A DNA stretch of 64,000 nt, from contig JAUHZK010000003.1 in NCBI GenBank assembly GCA_030425645.1, positions 236,518 to 300,517 of the forward strand. Direction: 5' to 3'. The notes beneath the pieces are model-generated. The model worked only from the letters and a program-made list of their open reading frames with translations, was not told the origin of the DNA and searched no databases. Below, one piece after another: positions 10,191 to 19,124 of the stretch. The DNA is from Gammaproteobacteria bacterium (GTDB lineage Bacteria > Pseudomonadota > Gammaproteobacteria > JAPPPA01). Both the position numbers and the translations under genes were made by a program. Positions within the stretch are counted from its first letter, which is position 1. The number at the start of each line of letters is the position of its first letter.

Positions 10191-13178
10191 ATGAAAAAGA
10201 TGCCGTCAATGACCCCAAAAACTTCGCTCGCTATTGTCGTCGCGGCGGCGCTAGTCGCCGGCTGCGGTGCCAGCTACAGTAAGAAAAACCCGTCCATCGG
10301 CAAAATGGTGCGCAAGAACTTCGACGTCGAAATGTTGAAGCTTGAGAACACCCCAGCGCCGGTAGTCGACAATAGTGCCGATGCCGTTGAGCAGCACCAA
10401 GCGGAAGCGATCGAAAACTATCGCGCCTACATCGCGCTGTTGCCAGAAGGCCCAGCCAAACAACAAGCCAAACGTCGGCTAGCCGACTTATTGGTGTCAT
10501 TAGGTCCGCAGTCCGACAATGTCGATGCGCAACTCAGTAGCTTTGATCAAGGCCCCGGTGATGGTGTTGACGGCATGGGCGGCCCAACCACCCTCTATCA
10601 ACAGCTGATCAACGACCCGCAAAGCGAAGAACAAAAAGATGTTCTGCTATACCAGCTAGCACGCGCCTATTTGAACGATGGCAAACCCGCCGCCGCGGTC
10701 GACACATTACGCAAGCTAGTAGTGCAGCATCCTGACAGCAAACTCAAAGGCGAAGCCAACCTGCGCCGCGGCGAGCTGCAATTTGTCCGCAAAGAATACC
10801 AAGACGCCCGTCAGGCCTACGAAGCAGTGATGGCGGACCCAGCCGCCGGACGTTTTCAAGAACAGGCGCTATATAAACTGGGCTGGTCACTCTACAAGTT
10901 AGAAGAGTACGAACTGGCGCTGGATCGACTACATGAGCTGTTAGAACCACGCATTCCTAACGTTGCACTATCGGTTAGCGACACTCAGTTCGATCCACAT
11001 CTAACCGAACTACCACGAGCACGGCGCGAACTCGTGCAAGATGCACTGCGCGTTCACTCGCTGGCTCTGGCTTGGTTAGAAGGCAGCAAGCCAATCGAAA
11101 AATACTTAGCCGAACGACCTAAGCGCCACTACGAAAGTCTGATCTACGCACGCCTAGGCGAGCTCTATCAAAACCGCGAACGCCATCGCGACGCTGGCCG
11201 AACCTGGCAAACCTTTGTCGACAACAACCCACAACACCCTCACGCGCCGCTGTTCTCTAGTTATGTGATCGACGCTTGGGAAGGCGCCGGTTTCTTAGAA
11301 CCCGTACTAACCGCCAAGGGCAGCTACGCCGAGCTATATGCACCACAGTCTGGCTTCTGGGGTCAGCCTCAGGTGGGCATTAGCAACGAACAATGGACGA
11401 TCCAAGCAGAAAGAACTGCACCGCATATCATCCGCCAAGTGCGCACCTATACCCGTGAGCTCGCTGAGCACTACCACGCAGTGTCACAGCAAGCTGGCAG
11501 TAGCCGTGGCCGCGCCGACGAAGACCCCGTCAGCAATGCCGCCAAGTGGTACCAACACTACCTAGAGCAATTCCCGGCCGACGAAGACACGCCTACGCTT
11601 AGCTTCCTCTACGCTGAATTGCTATTTGAAAACCAACGCTGGGATGCAGCAGCGGCGCAATACAGCAGCAGTGCCTATCAGTGGCAGCGACACGAAAAAG
11701 CACCAGAGGCTGCCTATGGCGCGGTACTCGCTTGGCGAAACCATAAAGATCGCCTAAAAGCCGCCAATCGCGGCAAATTTGACGAAGCCAGTATCAACGC
11801 TTCAGAAAACATGGTCGCCAGCAGCCTCAAACTGGCCGACACCTACCCGCAACACCCACAAGCGGCGCCTGCCTTGGTTGCCGCCGCAGAAGACCTCTAT
11901 GTATTGGGTGACCTCGAGGGCACCATTGATACCGCCAAGCGAGTCATCGCACTGCAACCGACGGCACCTAAGCCACTACTTTTCACCAGCTGGCTGATGA
12001 CTGCGCAGGCCGAAATGGATGCCGAGAATTACCCCGCCGCTGAAATTGCTTGGGAACAGACCCGCGCCCTCAGCCGTGAACTCGAGCCACAAAATCTGCA
12101 GAAACAAGCCAACTATACCGAGCAGCTGGCTGCCAGCATTTACTACCAAGGCCAGCAGCACCTTAACAACGACGCCCCTGCTGAAGCCGTTGACGACTTC
12201 TTACGCGTGGTCGCCAAAGCGCCCACCGCCAGCATCGTGAGCACTGCGCATTACGATGCCGCCAACAGCCTCATGCAAATGCAAGATTGGCAACGCGCTA
12301 AGACCGAGCTACTTAGCTACCGTGAACGTTATCCGAACGACGCCAAGCAGCCTGACATCGACCGCAAGCTAGCCACCAGCTATCTGGCTTTGAATGAGCA
12401 CGGTGCAGCGGCCGCTGAGTTCGAGAAAATTGGTCTTCGCAGCGACGAGTCAGCCGACACCCGCCGCGAAGCCCTATGGCGCGCCGCTGAACTCTACGAT
12501 GAAGGCAAGCAAATTCCGCAAGCTACCGCCGCGTGGCAGCGCTATTTACAGTTCTTCCCAAGCCCATTTACTGCCGCGATTGACGCACGCCAGCGCCTGA
12601 TTGAACTAGCCATTGCCAGCGGTGATGCCTTTGCCGCCCTGCGCTGGCAGCGCGAGCTAGTGCGGGCCGATCAAAATGCTGGTCAACAGAGCAACGAGCG
12701 CAGCCGCTTGCTAGCCTCCCGCGCTGCACGCGAGATTGCCTTAGTGACTTACGCTCAGTTCGAGAACTTAGAGATCACGCAACCGTTCAAACGCAGCTTG
12801 CAAAACAAGAAAACGGCTATGCGCGCCGCCATTGACGCCTGGAATACCGTGCAAAAATACCGTTTTGCCGACCAAGCTACCGAAGCCGCCTACCATCAGG
12901 CCGAAATTCAAGCCAACTTAGCGGAATCGTTGATTTACTCTCAACGGCCAGCCGGCATTTCCGAGCTTGCCTTAGAAGAATACGAACTACTGGTTGAGGA
13001 ACAAGCCGAACCATTTGAAGCCAGTGCAATTAAAGGCCATGAGGCGGTTGCACAGCTGTTAATTGATCAAGATATTCTCGATCAATGGGTACGCGACAGT
13101 GTCAAACGACTCAGTAAACTTTACCCTTCACGCTGGCAACAGAAAGAACGCGGAGTGAAAAACGTTGATATCAACTAA
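10191..13178 (+). CDS. Large TPR lipoprotein of the Agl/Glt-like cluster
   Basis: About 995 residues from ATG 10191, chosen over ATG 10155 because the signal sequence then starts directly and the lipobox LVAGC places the acylated Cys at residue 25. TPR-like repeats fill most of the length (LLYQLARAYLNDGKPAAAVD, ALYKLGWSLYKLEEYELALD, LAEHYHAVSQQAG and later copies). It is therefore probably an outer-membrane-anchored scaffold in the periplasm. It starts 7 bp after the previous stop and overlaps the next gene by 14 bp, so it belongs to the same operon. Confidence 0.85.
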   Translation: MKKMPSMTPKTSLAIVVAAALVAGCGASYSKKNPSIGKMVRKNFDVEMLKLENTPAPVVDNSADAVEQHQAEAIENYRAYIALLPEGPAKQQAKRRLADLLVSLGPQSDNVDAQLSSFDQGPGDGVDGMGGPTTLYQQLINDPQSEEQKDVLLYQLARAYLNDGKPAAAVDTLRKLVVQHPDSKLKGEANLRRGELQFVRKEYQDARQAYEAVMADPAAGRFQEQALYKLGWSLYKLEEYELALDRLHELLEPRIPNVALSVSDTQFDPHLTELPRARRELVQDALRVHSLALAWLEGSKPIEKYLAERPKRHYESLIYARLGELYQNRERHRDAGRTWQTFVDNNPQHPHAPLFSSYVIDAWEGAGFLEPVLTAKGSYAELYAPQSGFWGQPQVGISNEQWTIQAERTAPHIIRQVRTYTRELAEHYHAVSQQAGSSRGRADEDPVSNAAKWYQHYLEQFPADEDTPTLSFLYAELLFENQRWDAAAAQYSSSAYQWQRHEKAPEAAYGAVLAWRNHKDRLKAANRGKFDEASINASENMVASSLKLADTYPQHPQAAPALVAAAEDLYVLGDLEGTIDTAKRVIALQPTAPKPLLFTSWLMTAQAEMDAENYPAAEIAWEQTRALSRELEPQNLQKQANYTEQLAASIYYQGQQHLNNDAPAEAVDDFLRVVAKAPTASIVSTAHYDAANSLMQMQDWQRAKTELLSYRERYPNDAKQPDIDRKLATSYLALNEHGAAAAEFEKIGLRSDESADTRREALWRAAELYDEGKQIPQATAAWQRYLQFFPSPFTAAIDARQRLIELAIASGDAFAALRWQRELVRADQNAGQQSNERSRLLASRAAREIALVTYAQFENLEITQPFKRSLQNKKTAMRAAIDAWNTVQKYRFADQATEAAYHQAEIQANLAESLIYSQRPAGISELALEEYELLVEEQAEPFEASAIKGHEAVAQLLIDQDILDQWVRDSVKRLSKLYPSRWQQKERGVKNVDIN

Positions 13179-13776
13179 CAGCATCCATTTCGCCAAATTA
13201 CTGGTTGTTGCCTTATTAGGCTTCAGCCTGCTAACGGGTTGCACCTCAACGGGCGGCAAGCAGCAAGACGACGAAGCAGGTTTAAGCCAATGGCAGAAAG
13301 CCAATAAGCGCCTCAAGCGCGGCAAATACGACAAAGCCTTAGTACTGCTAGACGAAATTCTTGTTACGCAGCCAGAGCTCGCCGAAGCCCATATTAATCG
13401 TGGCATCGCGCTCGCCGGATTGCGTCGCAACGCCGAAGCTCTAGTGGCTTTGGAAACAGGGCTCAACCTGCACCCGCAAAACCCACGCACGGTCGCTTCT
13501 GTTTATAACCAAGCCGGCATTATTTACCGCAGCAACCAACAGCTCGATGCCGCACGTAAAGCCTACGAAAAGGCGGTTAACCAAGATCCAAGTTTTGACC
13601 TACCCCATTTCAATTTAGCGCTGCTCTACGAGAAGGCATTAGGGCAGCCGGAAAAGGCACTGCAACACTATGCTGCTTATCAGGCCTTACAAGATACGCC
13701 AGACCCAGCGGTACAAGTTTGGGTGCGCATGCTAGAAAAAGATAACGGCCTTTCAACCGCGGAATTAATAGAATGA
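13165..13776 (+). CDS. Small TPR lipoprotein
   Basis: A 203-residue lipoprotein that begins at TTG 13165, 8 nt after a GGAGTG ribosome-binding site; no ATG or GTG precedes the signal sequence. The lipobox LLTGC puts the lipidated Cys at residue 26. Three TPR-like units follow (AEAHINRGIALAGLRRNAEA, SVYNQAGIIYRSNQQLDAAR, PHFNLALLYEKALG). It overlaps the previous gene by 14 nt. It resembles in size and type the TPR lipoprotein GltE/AglT of Myxococcus, but I cannot show orthology. Confidence 0.85.
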   Translation: MISTNSIHFAKLLVVALLGFSLLTGCTSTGGKQQDDEAGLSQWQKANKRLKRGKYDKALVLLDEILVTQPELAEAHINRGIALAGLRRNAEALVALETGLNLHPQNPRTVASVYNQAGIIYRSNQQLDAARKAYEKAVNQDPSFDLPHFNLALLYEKALGQPEKALQHYAAYQALQDTPDPAVQVWVRMLEKDNGLSTAELIE

Positions 13777-14039
13777 ATACGGTTCAACGACTCTTAATAT
13801 TGCTCGCGCTAGCAACTTCGGCCCACGCTGCCGATGAAAAATCTAGCCGTGCACTTGCCATTGAAGGCGAGAATGAGGAATCGCCACGCGAGCTCTATAT
13901 TATTCCGTGGCAAGACAGCCAGCCGGAAGAAACACAGACTGAGGCCACACGTCTTTTATTTGATGACCTAGAGCCGATTGATCCGGAAGTATTTCGACGC
14001 CAAATTCAGTATTATACGGCGCCTTTTGAAGACCAGTAG
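13773..14039 (+). CDS. Small exported acidic protein of the Agl/Glt-like cluster
   Basis: 88 residues beginning with a clear signal peptide (MNTVQRLLILLALATSAHA), then a very acidic mature part of about 69 residues with no recognisable domain. ATG 13773 overlaps the previous stop (ATGA), so it is translationally coupled. Its position between the TPR lipoproteins and the ExbB gene suggests a periplasmic accessory part of the complex. I do not recognise the family. Confidence 0.75.
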   Translation: MNTVQRLLILLALATSAHAADEKSSRALAIEGENEESPRELYIIPWQDSQPEETQTEATRLLFDDLEPIDPEVFRRQIQYYTAPFEDQ

Positions 14040-14094
14040 CCGCCCTCCGCGGCCACTTTAGACACACACTTTTGACTAACTATAGGAGCCTGTC

Positions 14095-14727
14095 ATGGAA
14101 GCTCTCCAGACGGTGATTAAATTTTTCCAACAAGGCGGTTACTTCATGTACCCCATCGTTGTAATGCTGGCACTGGGACTTAGCATTGCGATCGAACGTT
14201 ACATTTCTCTGAGCCGCGCACGCAGCCAGAACAACCGCAGCTGGTCACGCGTAACGCCGGCCCTGCAGGCTGGCAACTATGAAGCCGCACTAAAAGAATG
14301 CGACGGCGACGACACCGCCGTTGGCAAAGTACTGCAAGCGGGTTTACTGCGCCTACAAACCAGCAGCGAGCGCAACGACGTGGAAATGTCGATGGAAGAA
14401 ACCCTAATGGAAAGTATTCCTAAGTTAGAAAAGCGCACCCACTACCTAGCGACCCTAGCCAACGTCGCCACGCTACTCGGCCTTCTGGGTACCATTATTG
14501 GTTTGATCCAAGCGTTTACCGCCATTGCCAACGTTAACCCTTCCGAAAAAGCCGACTTGCTGTCAGCGTCAATTTCGGTAGCGATGAACACCACCGCGTT
14601 TGGCCTCATGGTTGCCATTCCACTGTTGCTACTGCACGCAATCTTGCAAACCAAGACCACTACCTTGGTAGATAGTCTGGAAATGGTTGTCGTGAAGTTC
14701 TTAAACACACTCGGCAAAAAAGCCTAG
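14095..14727 (+). CDS. MotA/TolQ/ExbB-family proton channel protein (AglR-like)
   Basis: 210-residue inner-membrane protein with three expected helices: YFMYPIVVMLALGLSIAIER near the N-terminus, then LATLANVATLLGLLGTIIGL and AFGLMVAIPLLLLHAIL in the second half. The Gly-rich GLLGTIIGLIQAF and the TAFGLMVAIP stretch are hallmarks of TolQ/ExbB. With the two ExbD proteins it should form a proton-driven motor. A good site (AGGAG) precedes ATG 14095. TolQ, ExbB or AglR are alternatives; context with two TolR-like genes and an AgmX-like gene favours the Agl/Glt type. Confidence 0.92.
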   Translation: MEALQTVIKFFQQGGYFMYPIVVMLALGLSIAIERYISLSRARSQNNRSWSRVTPALQAGNYEAALKECDGDDTAVGKVLQAGLLRLQTSSERNDVEMSMEETLMESIPKLEKRTHYLATLANVATLLGLLGTIIGLIQAFTAIANVNPSEKADLLSASISVAMNTTAFGLMVAIPLLLLHAILQTKTTTLVDSLEMVVVKFLNTLGKKA

Positions 14728-14762
14728 TTCGGTTTAAAGCAACGTATTAGGAGCCTATAACC

Positions 14763-15287
14763 GTGATTCGCAACCGGCGTCGCCGTCAGCCTGAAACCCC
14801 AGAGCTAAACATCACCGCTTTCATGAATTTGATGGTGATCTTAGTGCCGTTCCTGCTGATTACAGCGGTGTTCACGCGCCTCACGATTATCGAACTCAAC
14901 CTACCTTCTGGCGAAGCTAGCGAGAACTCCGAAACGCCCGAGTTACAACTCGAAGTGTCCGTACTTCCTACCCGCATTGTGGTTGGAGACCGCGTCGGCG
15001 GCTTAATCCAAGAGCTACCCAATGTGCAATATGAAGACGGCAAACCGGGCAACACCATTGAAGATTATCAGTGGGAAGAACTATCCGACTTACTGGCCAA
15101 AGTTAAGGCCCGTGCCATCGACACTAAAACCGTTACGCTGCGTATCCACCCCAGCATTCACTACAACATTGCCGTGCGCACCATGGACACGGTTCGCGCC
15201 AAACCCATCGTGCGCAATGCTGAGGTTGTGATGGCCGAACTGTTCCCGAATATCTCAATCGGCAACGTTAGCGAGGGCGAACAGTAA
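14763..15287 (+). CDS. ExbD/TolR-family protein, first copy, lacking the membrane Asp
   Basis: 174 residues from GTG 14763 (AGGAG upstream). A basic N-terminus precedes one membrane helix (NLMVILVPFLLITAVF) and a periplasmic domain. The segment LNITAFMN aligns directly with INVTPFID of ExbD, so the proton-carrying Asp is Asn22 here. It is followed with a TAATG overlap by a second ExbD that does keep the Asp. Likely one of two non-equivalent TolR-like subunits, comparable in number to AglQ and AglS. Confidence 0.88.
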   Translation: MIRNRRRRQPETPELNITAFMNLMVILVPFLLITAVFTRLTIIELNLPSGEASENSETPELQLEVSVLPTRIVVGDRVGGLIQELPNVQYEDGKPGNTIEDYQWEELSDLLAKVKARAIDTKTVTLRIHPSIHYNIAVRTMDTVRAKPIVRNAEVVMAELFPNISIGNVSEGEQ

Positions 15288-15829
15288 TGGCTTTGTTAAT
15301 GTCGCGCCGCGCACGACGCATGGACCAACACCATAAGCGTCACCAGAAAAATGCCGCCCTAAGCCTAGTGTCGCTGATGGACATTTTCACCATCTTGGTA
15401 TTTTTCCTACTGGTGAACGCCTCAGAGGTCGAAATCCTACCGAGCCCTAAACATATCCAGCTACCGCAATCACTGGCTGAACAGCGGCCAGAAGAAACCG
15501 TGGTACTGATGCTAGCTAACGACCATATTTTGTTAGATGGCACCGAGATCATTAGCAGCGAGATGCTTGCCAATGCTGACTGGATCAACGCCTTAATCGC
15601 TAGCCTGCAACAAACCTTGGCCGACATGCCAGAGCGTATACAGGAAGAGGACGCTGAAACGGCAGCAGCGCCGGCCATTACCGTAATGGGCGACAAAACG
15701 GTGCCCTTTGCTCGTGTACGCCAAGTGATGAAAGCCTGCGGCAGCGCCGGTTTTGGCCAAGTCTCATTGGCCGTTGAGAAAATCGTCGACGGACCTGTAA
15801 CCACCAGCGCGACTGAGGGGGCGAACTAA
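15287..15829 (+). CDS. ExbD/TolR-family protein, second copy, with the membrane Asp
   Basis: 180 residues. The single membrane helix contains the conserved acidic residue (SLVSLMDIFTILVFFLLV, D32). The periplasmic domain then shows the usual hydrophobic pattern and ends with ITVMGDKTVPFARVRQVMK, typical of ExbD/TolR. Start and stop overlap those of neighbouring genes by one base (TAATG both sides), so it is tightly coupled to the first ExbD copy and the transducer gene. It probably supplies the proton path of the motor. Confidence 0.9.
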   Translation: MALLMSRRARRMDQHHKRHQKNAALSLVSLMDIFTILVFFLLVNASEVEILPSPKHIQLPQSLAEQRPEETVVLMLANDHILLDGTEIISSEMLANADWINALIASLQQTLADMPERIQEEDAETAAAPAITVMGDKTVPFARVRQVMKACGSAGFGQVSLAVEKIVDGPVTTSATEGAN

Positions 15830-16872
15830 TGGCAGGCGCGCCTCAGCAACCGCATACCTTAAGCAGCGAACTATTTAGCATTAGTGGTGCCGACGACCGC
15901 CTATTCCGACGCATTACGGTTTACGTTTCCTCGGTACTGCTCGCCATTATTTTGGTAATTCCGCTGATCAAACTCGCGGATGACGACATCAAAGGCACTA
16001 GCCCATTACCTAGCCGCTACGTTGAATTACTACTGGAAGCGGCACCAGAAGAGCTAGAAGATGCCACCGTGGCGGAACCGGAGCCAGAAGACGCCGAAGA
16101 AGAGCCTGAGTTGCAGGAGGCCGCGCCTGAAGAAGAACAGCCAGAGCCAGAACCCGAGCCTGAAACCACCGACGAGCCAGAGCCCGAACCAGAAGAAGTG
16201 GTTGAAGAGCCCACTCCGGAGCCAGAGGTTCAGCAAGATATTCGTGAACAGGCCCGTGAAGAAGCACAACAAAGCGGCATCATGACCTTTGCCGATGAAC
16301 TGGCTGACCTACGCGACCTCAGTGATATTTCCGATGCACAATCTAGCGCCCCGCTAGTTGAAGCCGACAGCAGCGCCACCAGCGCCGACAGTTTCTCGCC
16401 CAGCGACACCATCACTAGCAGCGCTATCCAAGCCGGCAGCAGTGGTATCCAAGGCAACCGCGAACGCGAAGTTACCAGCACCAAACTGGTCAGCCGCAGC
16501 ACCACTCGCGTTAAAGATCCGATTAGTGGGCTAGCACCTAAAACACAACAAACACAGGGCAATAACCCTCGCGCCAAGGCCGTGGGCCGCAGCGACGAAG
16601 AAATTCGCTTAGTCTTCTCAAGGCATCAGGGCAGCTTTTACCGCCATTACAACCGTGCGCTGCGCGAAGACGACAGCCTGCAAGGCAAAGTGGTGTTGAA
16701 GTTCACTATCGCACCTAACGGTCGTATCACTAGCGTTGAAATTCTAGAAAGCGAGCTGGATGACGAAGAGCTGGAAGCGAAGATCCTTACCAAGGTTCGC
16801 ACCATGAACTTTGGAGCCAAGGACGTACCGCCGGTTACCAGCGACTTCACGCTTAATTTCTACCCAACTTAA
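15829..16872 (+). CDS. TonB-like energy transducer with AgmX/PglI-type C-terminal domain
   Basis: 347 residues: a short cytoplasmic N-terminus, one membrane helix (about 29-46, VYVSSVLLAIILVIPL), a long Glu-Pro repeat spacer (about 65-130), a Ser/Thr-rich stretch, and a C-terminal domain of about 95 residues with EEIRLVFSRHQGSFYRHYN and GKVVLKFTIAPNGRITSVEI. This end resembles the AgmX/PglI C-terminal domain, related to TonB. By family analogy it would carry motor energy across the periplasm to the TPR lipoproteins. It is the last operon gene; 25 bp separate it from the convergent next gene and no terminator is visible there. Confidence 0.88.
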   Translation: MAGAPQQPHTLSSELFSISGADDRLFRRITVYVSSVLLAIILVIPLIKLADDDIKGTSPLPSRYVELLLEAAPEELEDATVAEPEPEDAEEEPELQEAAPEEEQPEPEPEPETTDEPEPEPEEVVEEPTPEPEVQQDIREQAREEAQQSGIMTFADELADLRDLSDISDAQSSAPLVEADSSATSADSFSPSDTITSSAIQAGSSGIQGNREREVTSTKLVSRSTTRVKDPISGLAPKTQQTQGNNPRAKAVGRSDEEIRLVFSRHQGSFYRHYNRALREDDSLQGKVVLKFTIAPNGRITSVEILESELDDEELEAKILTKVRTMNFGAKDVPPVTSDFTLNFYPT

Positions 16873-16897
16873 GTCGTTGGGCAAACGTAAATGACGC

Positions 16898-17938
16898 CTA
16901 TTCCGGCGCTGGTTCTAACCAGCGTCGGCGCATCACTTGCTCTTTAACCACATCCAAAATATCGATAATAAATTCACCGAGCTCACTATCAGACTCGGCC
17001 TCAACCGTCAGTGATTGCAACACGCCGTCCACCACATCGGCGAATAAATCCGAAAACTCCTGCTCACTCAAGCGCCCAGCACCCTCATCAATGACCTTGC
17101 AGACAATATCGGTAATCGCGTGGTCGAGTAGCTTGCCGGCCACACCTCCCACAACAGGAATACGGTCAATCACTTTTATCTCACGGTTTTCATGCACCGC
17201 TGTGCTCACGGTATCGGTAACAAACTCACGTAAGTCATCACGGCTTTGTTGATGCACGGTTTGTAGCGCCGACACAATGCGCTCGCGCAATAACTCGGTC
17301 ATTTGGCTCTGGCGCGGGCGCACCACCTGTTCCAGGATTTGTTTCTCAATGCCACCGGCACCGCGCAACTCGTCTTGCACGCCATCAAGCACCTTAACCA
17401 CGACCCGGTCTGAGACCTCCTCCATAACAATGTCATACACCGCCATGACCCAGCGATATGGCGCCCACTGCGTGTAATCCATCACCCCCATCTTCTTAAG
17501 GCGCACTAGTACTGCATAAATCCGCAACACCCGTAGCCAACGGAATTCGGCAATGGGAATACAACCCAATAAGTCATACCAATGCAGCACGGGATAGGCC
17601 GCCCAGTGGCCATACATGCGCGTCCACAAGGCATAAACCCAGCGGGCAACAAACTCGCTTAAGAAAATCGCCACAAAGACCAAATCGATGGCTAAAAAAT
17701 GTTCATGAACCGGCGCATAGGCCGCCAACCAAGGCTCCGGCACCACCCAAGCCATGGCCTCATAAACCACCGGAATAGACCACAAGCTATCAAACACAAT
17801 CCAACTGAGGTTGATCAGCGCCAGGCTAACCATAAGCAAATCCAACCACAGCCCAAAGCTGCCTAGGCTCTGTGCCCAGCGCGCGTCTAGCGGTGGATTT
17901 TTCACTTTAAATGCGTCTAACTCGTTCTCAGCCATCAT
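16898..17938 (-). CDS. Voltage-sensor-like membrane protein without an evident pore
   Basis: 346 residues. The N-terminal half fits a four-helix voltage-sensor domain: S1 about 28-50, S2 about 80-104 with FLSEFVARW (E95), S3 with YDLLGCIPI (D122), and S4 RWLRVLRIYAVLVRLKK with Arg at 133, 136 and 139, then R146. No S5-pore-S6 follows; from about residue 165 the protein is a charged, amphipathic, apparently soluble helical domain. It could be labelled an ion-transport-family protein, but the function is unknown. Its start lies 29 bp from the divergent zapE start. Confidence 0.72.
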   Translation of the reverse strand: MMAENELDAFKVKNPPLDARWAQSLGSFGLWLDLLMVSLALINLSWIVFDSLWSIPVVYEAMAWVVPEPWLAAYAPVHEHFLAIDLVFVAIFLSEFVARWVYALWTRMYGHWAAYPVLHWYDLLGCIPIAEFRWLRVLRIYAVLVRLKKMGVMDYTQWAPYRWVMAVYDIVMEEVSDRVVVKVLDGVQDELRGAGGIEKQILEQVVRPRQSQMTELLRERIVSALQTVHQQSRDDLREFVTDTVSTAVHENREIKVIDRIPVVGGVAGKLLDHAITDIVCKVIDEGAGRLSEQEFSDLFADVVDGVLQSLTVEAESDSELGEFIIDILDVVKEQVMRRRWLEPAPE

Positions 17939-17967
17939 TCATCTCGCAAAGCTATTAAAATGGGCGC

Positions 17968-19053
17968 ATGAATACCCCGTGGCAACGATACCAGCAACAT
18001 CTGCAAGGCGCAGACTTTCAGCAAGACCCCGCCCAAGCCGAGGCTATGCAGGCATTGGAACAGGTGTATCAGCAACTTATTAACCGCAGTCAACGCAAGC
18101 GCGGCCTCAGCAGTCGTTTCAAAAAGCGCCCGGCTTGGCCTCAGGGTTTGTATATGTGGGGCGGTGTCGGTCGCGGCAAAACCTTTTTGATGGATAACTT
18201 CTACGAAGCCCTGCCAATTGAAAAAAAGGTCCGCATTCACTTTCACCGCTTTATGCAGCAGGTGCATGCTGAACTGAAAAAACTCGGCAATATCCAAGAC
18301 CCCTTACCCAAGGTGGCCGACACCATCGTCGGTAATGCGCGGGTGATTTGCTTCGACGAATTCTTTGTCACCGACATCACTGACGCGATGCTATTAGGCG
18401 GCCTCTTCGAAGCGCTGTTTGAACGCGGCATCACCCTTGTTGCTACCAGCAATATCGAACCCGATGGCCTCTATAAAGGCGGCCTCCAACGCGACCGTTT
18501 TCTGCCGGCAATTGCCGCTCTCAAGCAACATTGCCAAGTGATGAACGTAGATGGCGGTACCGACTTTCGTTTGCGCACCTTAGAGCAGGCGGAGATTTAT
18601 CACAGCCCGATTACCGACAACACCCGAGCAGAACTCGAAAGCGAGTTCTCTAAGCTTGCACCGGGCACCGCTAAAACCGATTTTGATATCACCATTAACG
18701 AGCGCGCACTGCGTTGCCAACGATTAGCCGAAGACGTGGTGTGGTTTAGCTGGGCCGAACTCTGCGATGGGCCCCGCTCGCAAAACGACTACATTGAGCT
18801 CGCACGTCAGTTTCATACCGTAATTTTGAGCGACGTGCCGGTAATGAACTGGGAAATGGAAAATCAGGCCCGGCGCTTTATCAACCTCATCGACGAGTTT
18901 TACGATCGCAACGTGAAGTTGATTATTTCCGCCAGTGCCCCCATTACTGAGATATATACCGGCAAACGTGTCGAATTTGAAATTGAGCGCACCCAAAGCC
19001 GCTTACTAGAAATGCAGTCGCATGAGTATCTTGCGCAACCGCATTTGCCCTAG
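17968..19053 (+). CDS. zapE: Cell division ATPase ZapE (AFG1 family)
   Basis: 361-residue P-loop ATPase. Walker A is GGVGRGKT (65-72) and Walker B VICFDEFFVTD. The sensor region VATSNIEPDGLYKGGLQRDR is typical of the AFG1/ZapE family. In E. coli ZapE acts on FtsZ rings at constriction. The first 60 residues form a helical leader common to the family. It starts 29 bp from the divergent voltage-sensor-like gene, so promoters of both must overlap the coding starts. Confidence 0.93.
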   Translation: MNTPWQRYQQHLQGADFQQDPAQAEAMQALEQVYQQLINRSQRKRGLSSRFKKRPAWPQGLYMWGGVGRGKTFLMDNFYEALPIEKKVRIHFHRFMQQVHAELKKLGNIQDPLPKVADTIVGNARVICFDEFFVTDITDAMLLGGLFEALFERGITLVATSNIEPDGLYKGGLQRDRFLPAIAALKQHCQVMNVDGGTDFRLRTLEQAEIYHSPITDNTRAELESEFSKLAPGTAKTDFDITINERALRCQRLAEDVVWFSWAELCDGPRSQNDYIELARQFHTVILSDVPVMNWEMENQARRFINLIDEFYDRNVKLIISASAPITEIYTGKRVEFEIERTQSRLLEMQSHEYLAQPHLP

Positions 19054-19124
19054 GCGCAGAACGGGGCCTTACGTCTTATAACGGGCTATAGTGTCCGCTA
19101 AACCTCTTAATTAGGAGCACAGCA

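Noticed and set aside
16010..16272. Minus-strand frames of Ser-Gly or Leu/Phe-rich protein opposite the AgmX-like gene
   Set aside because: They are shadows of the Glu-Pro repeat coding on the plus strand.
13773..16872. Tol-Pal system
   Set aside because: No tolB, pal or ybgC-type gene is present; two ExbD copies and an AgmX-type end are not the Tol-Pal composition.
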